DNA from: Arenicola marina | Lineage: Eukaryota; Annelida; Polychaeta; Arenicolidae | Reading direction: 5' to 3' | Assembly (NCBI GenBank): GCA_964019135.1 | Contig: OZ025256.1 | Span: 19,785,911-19,849,910, forward strand | DNA length: 64,000 bases | In this document: positions 60,121-64,000 of the stretch, piece after piece | Position numbering within the stretch: the first letter of the stretch is position 1 | Layout of the letters: each line of letters opens with the position of its first letter | The notes under the pieces: generated by a model | Seen by the model: only the letters and a program-made list of their open reading frames with translations | What the model was told of the DNA's origin: nothing | Database searches by the model: none | Program-made: the position numbers and the translations under genes

Positions 60121-60340
60121 ACGTACTATATGACTACTATGCCAGTTGTTACTGCTACTATGGCAACTGCTACTGCGAGTGCTATTGATTTAGCTACCTA
60201 TGAACGCAACTGCCGCTGTTCTTGTTACAACTAGTAATAGAATATCTATATTTTAGGGAGTGGCATTATGGCATAGAGATCGTGAGGTCTTGGTTCCATC
60301 TGGAGCCAAGCCTCTGGGTCTGTATGTCTCACTGCAGAAG
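60121..60340 (+). repeat. Family Y, copy 3, right part
   Basis: ACTACTATG-rich sequence, then GGGAGTGGCATTATGGCAT and CTTGGTTCCATCTGGAGCC, matching 24660-24810. It confirms that the 30-bp array lies inside family Y. Confidence 0.65.
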
Positions 60341-60999
60341 TCCCGCTTAATTGGTTCCAACTGTTCTCCTAATTGTTGGATATTGTCCTTTGACATCCTG
60401 GTTTGATGTTCAGTCCAGTTCCCATCAAATAGTTGGATTAAATCGAACTCGCATATAAATAGTTTCGGTTATTTTTTCTGGTAATGAAGGTTTCGTAATT
60501 TTGTCGCGTGTAACTTTCTTCCGGAAACAGGGTGTTTCAATTTTAACCATGTTTGAACCAAATTTAACCGATTTGAATCATTTCATAGCACACAGCAAAG
60601 CAATACTTAATCACAGATAGGCCCAGAACTGGTATATTTAATAGTTCTTAACATTACTTAGGGTAGTACACTCGTATGTAAGGCTCAGATCTAAGTAATT
60701 GGATCTTCGATTTATCAGTGTCAGCAATACATGTTATATAATCACAAAATCGAATGTACTTCACGTATGGCTTAGTGTATTCATCTATTCATGTTGCATT
60801 CAGCATTGCCAGAGGGTGACTTTAGAGAGTAATTTGCCTCTGACATTGGCACTGACTTCACAGCGGGTCTCATCAAATATGGTACATGCCACGAGGGACA
60901 CTTTTACCGTCAACATGGCGCGCCCAAGGCTTCCGGTCGCAACGAGTCACGTAAGCGGCTGGAGGAGGGCCGTCTGCACTAAGTAATTATGATCGGATT
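60341..60999. other. Intergenic, nothing recognised
   Basis: AT-rich; no conserved open frame. Confidence 0.5.
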
Positions 61000-61320
61000 A
61001 TACCATGGTGACTGGGTCCGGGGGCTTTTAATGACGGCGCTTTATCACCACTCTCCCGGTGCAGTATAATTGACACTAGAACACTGTTCCCTTCTCGCTG
61101 TGGCTTTGCCATAAAGACAGCGGTTGTCGTTTAATGTCGCTACCACGATGGCAACAGCGACCGGAAATGACCCCAACGCGGTGGTGATGGCACTGACAGC
61201 GTCGTGCTTCTTCACTCTCCACCGATAGGAGGCGCCTATATTACAAATTTGTGTTATGTCCGTCCCAACGGTTGGCTGGTGCCCTGGGACAGCTGTTCCC
61301 CGCCTTGTTAGCACATGAAA
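61000..61320 (+). repeat. Family Q, copy 3
   Basis: It is close to 32240-32590: GGATTATACCATGGTGACTG, TTTAATGACGGCGCTTTATC, AGACAGCGGTTGTCGTTTAA and CAACGGTTGGCTGGTGCCCT. Confidence 0.75.
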
Positions 61321-61589
61321 CTCGTAGTCCTGTCCTTCCGTTGTCTCCTTCTACCAGGAACGTCTGATATGATGCATAATATATTCTTTCTACTAGGACC
61401 GGACTCTCATTCCATTTGGAGAGTCAAAGAAATGATTTTTTTTACTTGCTGTCTTTCCAATTTGTGCATGTTAGGTTGATGCGGAGAGGGGTGGGCTGGG
61501 GGTGGCGTTACTTATAAATCAAACCGAGTGACTGTTTTTCAGAGAACTTATATATCAGTGACACGTCATTGGCGTTATTAATGGTGTTA

Positions 61590-61660
61590 ACTGAGCTGGT
61601 AGTAAACCCATCTTACGATCAATCGATCAAGGTCCGGGTTCGATCTTTAATCATGTTTTT
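61590..61660 (+). other. tRNA-like relic
   Basis: GAGCTGGTAGTAAACC and GGTCCGGGTTCGATC resemble A and B boxes of a tRNA, about 40 bases apart. Arms do not pair well, so it is probably an old SINE head. Confidence 0.4.
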
Positions 61661-62208
61661 ACCAAAATGGTATGATTTGTATGTGGTACATCTCGTTGTT
61701 CCAGGAAATTATTTGCCTCGCTTTGGCCTCACTAAGGGGGCAACAACGATAAACAGTGGCATGGTATCTAGATTATCTTCGGTCAGCCTGACAGAGAGCA
61801 TCTGGTAACGCGGCCCATGACTTCACGATGCCTGGTAATTACTCACCATTGGGGAGTCTCGCATTGGAACACATTCCTCAACCATGGATGGTCCACGGTA
61901 AGCTATCTATATAACTCTGATCCCTGAATCGTAGGATGTACAACATGGAGAGCCGGGGAAAGAATAGCGTGGCAGTAGCCTCACATAGCTGGTATAATGG
62001 TGTACGATTACGGAAACGGCTGTCATAGGATATCTATAGGATACATACGTTCTGCAGCAATTATTTTATTCCGAGGTTGTCTTTACTTGGTGGCCCTTAC
62101 AAGCAAGAAAAATAAGACTTCACCAACCAAAGAAAGACTCAACACATTACCGCGATTAAGGGAAGTGAATAAAACGGTTTTTACAGGACACTTAGGATAC
62201 GTTTCGGG
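61661..62208. other. Intergenic, nothing recognised
   Basis: No conserved open frame or repeat match found. Confidence 0.5.
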
Positions 62209-62960
62209 TTACGGGAACAGGGACCTCGGTGCTAGTAGTGGGGAGGGGCGGGTGTTAGAGAGCTGACACGAGGCGGGGGCTCGGGGGGCGGGGGGAGTAT
62301 TGGTGGATAGAGGGTAAAGGGGAAAGATGCCTCCTTGTACCAGTGGAGATGGTTGTGCAAAGGGGAAAGGAGAGGACAGGGGTTTGCCAAGGGGGAGGAA
62401 TGGGGGAGTTGAACTTAACTTGCATACTAGAACGTGGAGTGGGATAGGGTCGAGGCGAAACAGGTGGGAGTTGGGGTGGGTAAGAACTATGCATGCATGT
62501 GAAGAAGGGCAGTTTGGTGGTAGGAGGGTGGGAGGGTGCGGTTTCGAATAACAAACCGCCGGGGAGCCAGGAAAGCGGAATAGGGCAAGCGAAAGATGCG
62601 GGACCAGGGCGATGAAGGAATATATATGGCTGAACCATGTGAGCAGAGACCGTGCAATACGAGCCCCATGACAAGCTGACCGGCAAGGAATTAGTGCCTT
62701 TGGATGACATGGTGACAGCGGCTGCCAGAGGAGGCCAATAAAGGAAGACCATGCGAACAGAGAGACGTCGGTGTCAGTCGGGTTGGAGGGGGGTTGGGGT
62801 TCCGGAATTTGAGAGCAGGACCTGGCACCTAGGCGAGGGCGCCATCGCGAGGACGTGAGGTAGAGGTGGGGTGAAGCAGATATTTTCGCTAAATCTACTG
62901 ATCTTTGATCCTCGATTGTGGTACTTAAACCTGGGATTGTCCTTGCCCGGTACAATGTAA
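62209..62960 (-). repeat. Conserved C-rich block W, copy 3, inverted
   Basis: On the minus strand this has CTTTATTGGCCTCCTCTGG, CACCATGTCATCCAAAGGCA, AGCTTGTCATGGGGCTCGTA and CAGCCATATATATTCC. The order is that of copies 1 and 2. The 248-codon minus-strand open frame is a by-product of the C-rich strand. Confidence 0.72.
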
Positions 62961-63269
62961 TGGTATATATAAAGACAGATAATCGATTACCATCAAAATG
63001 CGTGAAACCAATATTGTTTTACCTACCACCGTTCAGCTTTGCCCCCAACATGCATAAGGAAAATTAACCTCAAGAGCCACCTCATGCTGGTAGATAGTAG
63101 ACCCATCTCTTATATGCGCAAGCATTTATATTTCAGAAGGGTTCACGCCTCAATCTCCCTTCGAGTGGCTTTAAAGTATTGTACCGTAACTGGATCACAT
63201 ACATATTGCCCTTGTTTCCTCTGGTCAGATGCATTGAGTTTTTTATGTTATATATCAATTTAGTCACGT
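62961..63269. other. Intergenic, nothing recognised
   Basis: Short AT-rich stretch without a recognisable feature. Confidence 0.5.
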
Positions 63270-63420
63270 GTTATCTAAACCGGACCAAGAGAAATCCTGG
63301 GATGCTGACATGAATGATGTGTGCCGTAAAAAAACACCAGGCATTCCCCGGACACCGACCGACATTAAAGCCCGGACATGTTGATATGGGTGGAGGCTGC
63401 CGGAGAGCTGAAAGCGTTAG
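63270..63420 (+). repeat. Dispersed repeat family Z, copy 2
   Basis: TCTAAACCGGACCAAGAG, GACACCGACCGACATTAAAG and CATGTTGATATGG match the family Z copy at 54866-55030. Confidence 0.6.
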
Positions 63421-64000
63421 CACGGGGAATCCCCATGCCAAGCGCTCGGCTGCAATAAATACGACCAGAGCTCCCTTGTCACAGACTACAAAAAGGTCAC
63501 CTTTACCAGCTGTGGTTCCAATGGCCTCCTACTGTCCCATACTTTCTCAGTATCCAAATAAAATCGTCTTGCGTCCTTGAGCGCGAATATCCGAGAGTTG
63601 ACTTGAGAGTTGATTAACGGTGAATAGGAAGATATTTCGCAGCAGAATCGCTTTTTGCCTTATTGCATGGCTGTCAAGGCACACGATTAGCATGACCCAG
63701 TGCCATGGATGGGATGCGTGCTGCATGTAAGTTGCACACTAGAATAACCAAGACGAGCGCAGAAAAACGCCAGGCAATTGGTTATCAAAAGCACAGAATA
63801 TAAGGATTAAATACCAGACTGCCTGAAATATAGACCTTCATTACGTCACAAGTTACCAGATCCCAGGGACCGAGGCTTAGAGGACACAGAGACAGTGGCT
63901 TAAACAAAGAACTGTAATAACAACGCCGCTTGGCCCTGGATTTTTCATTAACCATGCTCTCCAAAAACACATGACCCAATGAATCATCGGCCCAGTAAAA
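63421..64000 (-). repeat. Inverted partial copy of the macro-repeat, cut by the window end
   Basis: GGGGAATCCCCATGCCAAGC, CCAAATAAAATCGTC, GAGTTGACTTGAGAGTTG and GTAATAACAACGCCGC are colinear, inverted, with about 41450 down to 40580 and with 49865-50700. Being at the edge, its full extent is unknown. Confidence 0.72.

Noticed and set aside
58265-60133. 622-codon plus-strand open frame
   Set aside because: It arises from a 30-bp repeat, whose length is a multiple of 3. The product is a monotonous hydrophobic decapeptide repeat, and the opposite strand is open too.
62209-62955. 248-codon Pro/Ser-rich minus-strand open frame
   Set aside because: It comes from the C-rich strand of block W. The frame is not kept in the two other copies.

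Overview
The window looks like a repeat-rich stretch of a metazoan nuclear genome. It holds one intact, multi-exon protein gene with canonical GT-AG introns in a sea of LINEs, tRNA-related SINEs, short terminal-inverted-repeat DNA transposons, minisatellites and large dispersed non-autonomous repeats. The mix of an L1/Tx1-type LINE, a CR1/Jockey-type LINE, tRNA-related repeats and an SLC43-type transporter fits a marine invertebrate, perhaps an invertebrate deuterostome such as a lancelet or hemichordate. The taxon is an inference and I hold it weakly. No bacterial gene, CRISPR array, rRNA or credible functional tRNA gene was seen.

Left flank (1-9762). A decayed plus-strand L1/Tx1-type LINE (1-3830) has received two insertions. 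One is a 1.43-kb DNA transposon (972-2402) with 16-bp terminal inverted repeats; it carries a 31-bp minisatellite and an antisense 3' piece of another L1/Tx1 LINE. The other is a tRNA-derived SINE (2510-2697) with a clear 12-bp target duplication. Next comes a minus-strand CR1/Jockey-type LINE (3888-7383). It is interrupted by a miniature LTR element (6041-6527) whose LTRs contain a tRNA-like sequence. The LINE abuts a truncated TTAA-type MITE.

Gene (9763-17986, +). Eleven coding exons splice without a frame break into a 571-residue, 12-helix major facilitator protein of the SLC43 family (amino acid or nucleobase facilitators), closest by eye to SLC43A3. Its introns carry a 32-bp minisatellite, a 73-bp tandem repeat, a 253-bp transposon related to the one at 972-2402, and a C-rich ~104-bp tandem repeat. 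The probable 3' UTR has a short repeat that carries the octamer TGACGTCA three times.

Right two thirds (18310-64000). I see no further credible host gene. The region is a mosaic of at least five dispersed repeat families, called P, Y, Q, W and Z here. They recur in both orientations and are punctuated by three TTAA MITE copies and two long-inverted-repeat fold-back elements with 9-bp target duplications. From about 33230 to 48790 the mosaic is organised as two direct copies of a roughly 7.7-kb macro-repeat, and parts of it reappear inverted at 49800-51260 and 63420-64000. An array of exactly sixty 30-bp units (58321-60120) has grown inside an ACT-rich tract of one family-Y copy. The long open frames in this part come from low-complexity or periodic sequence and are not genes.
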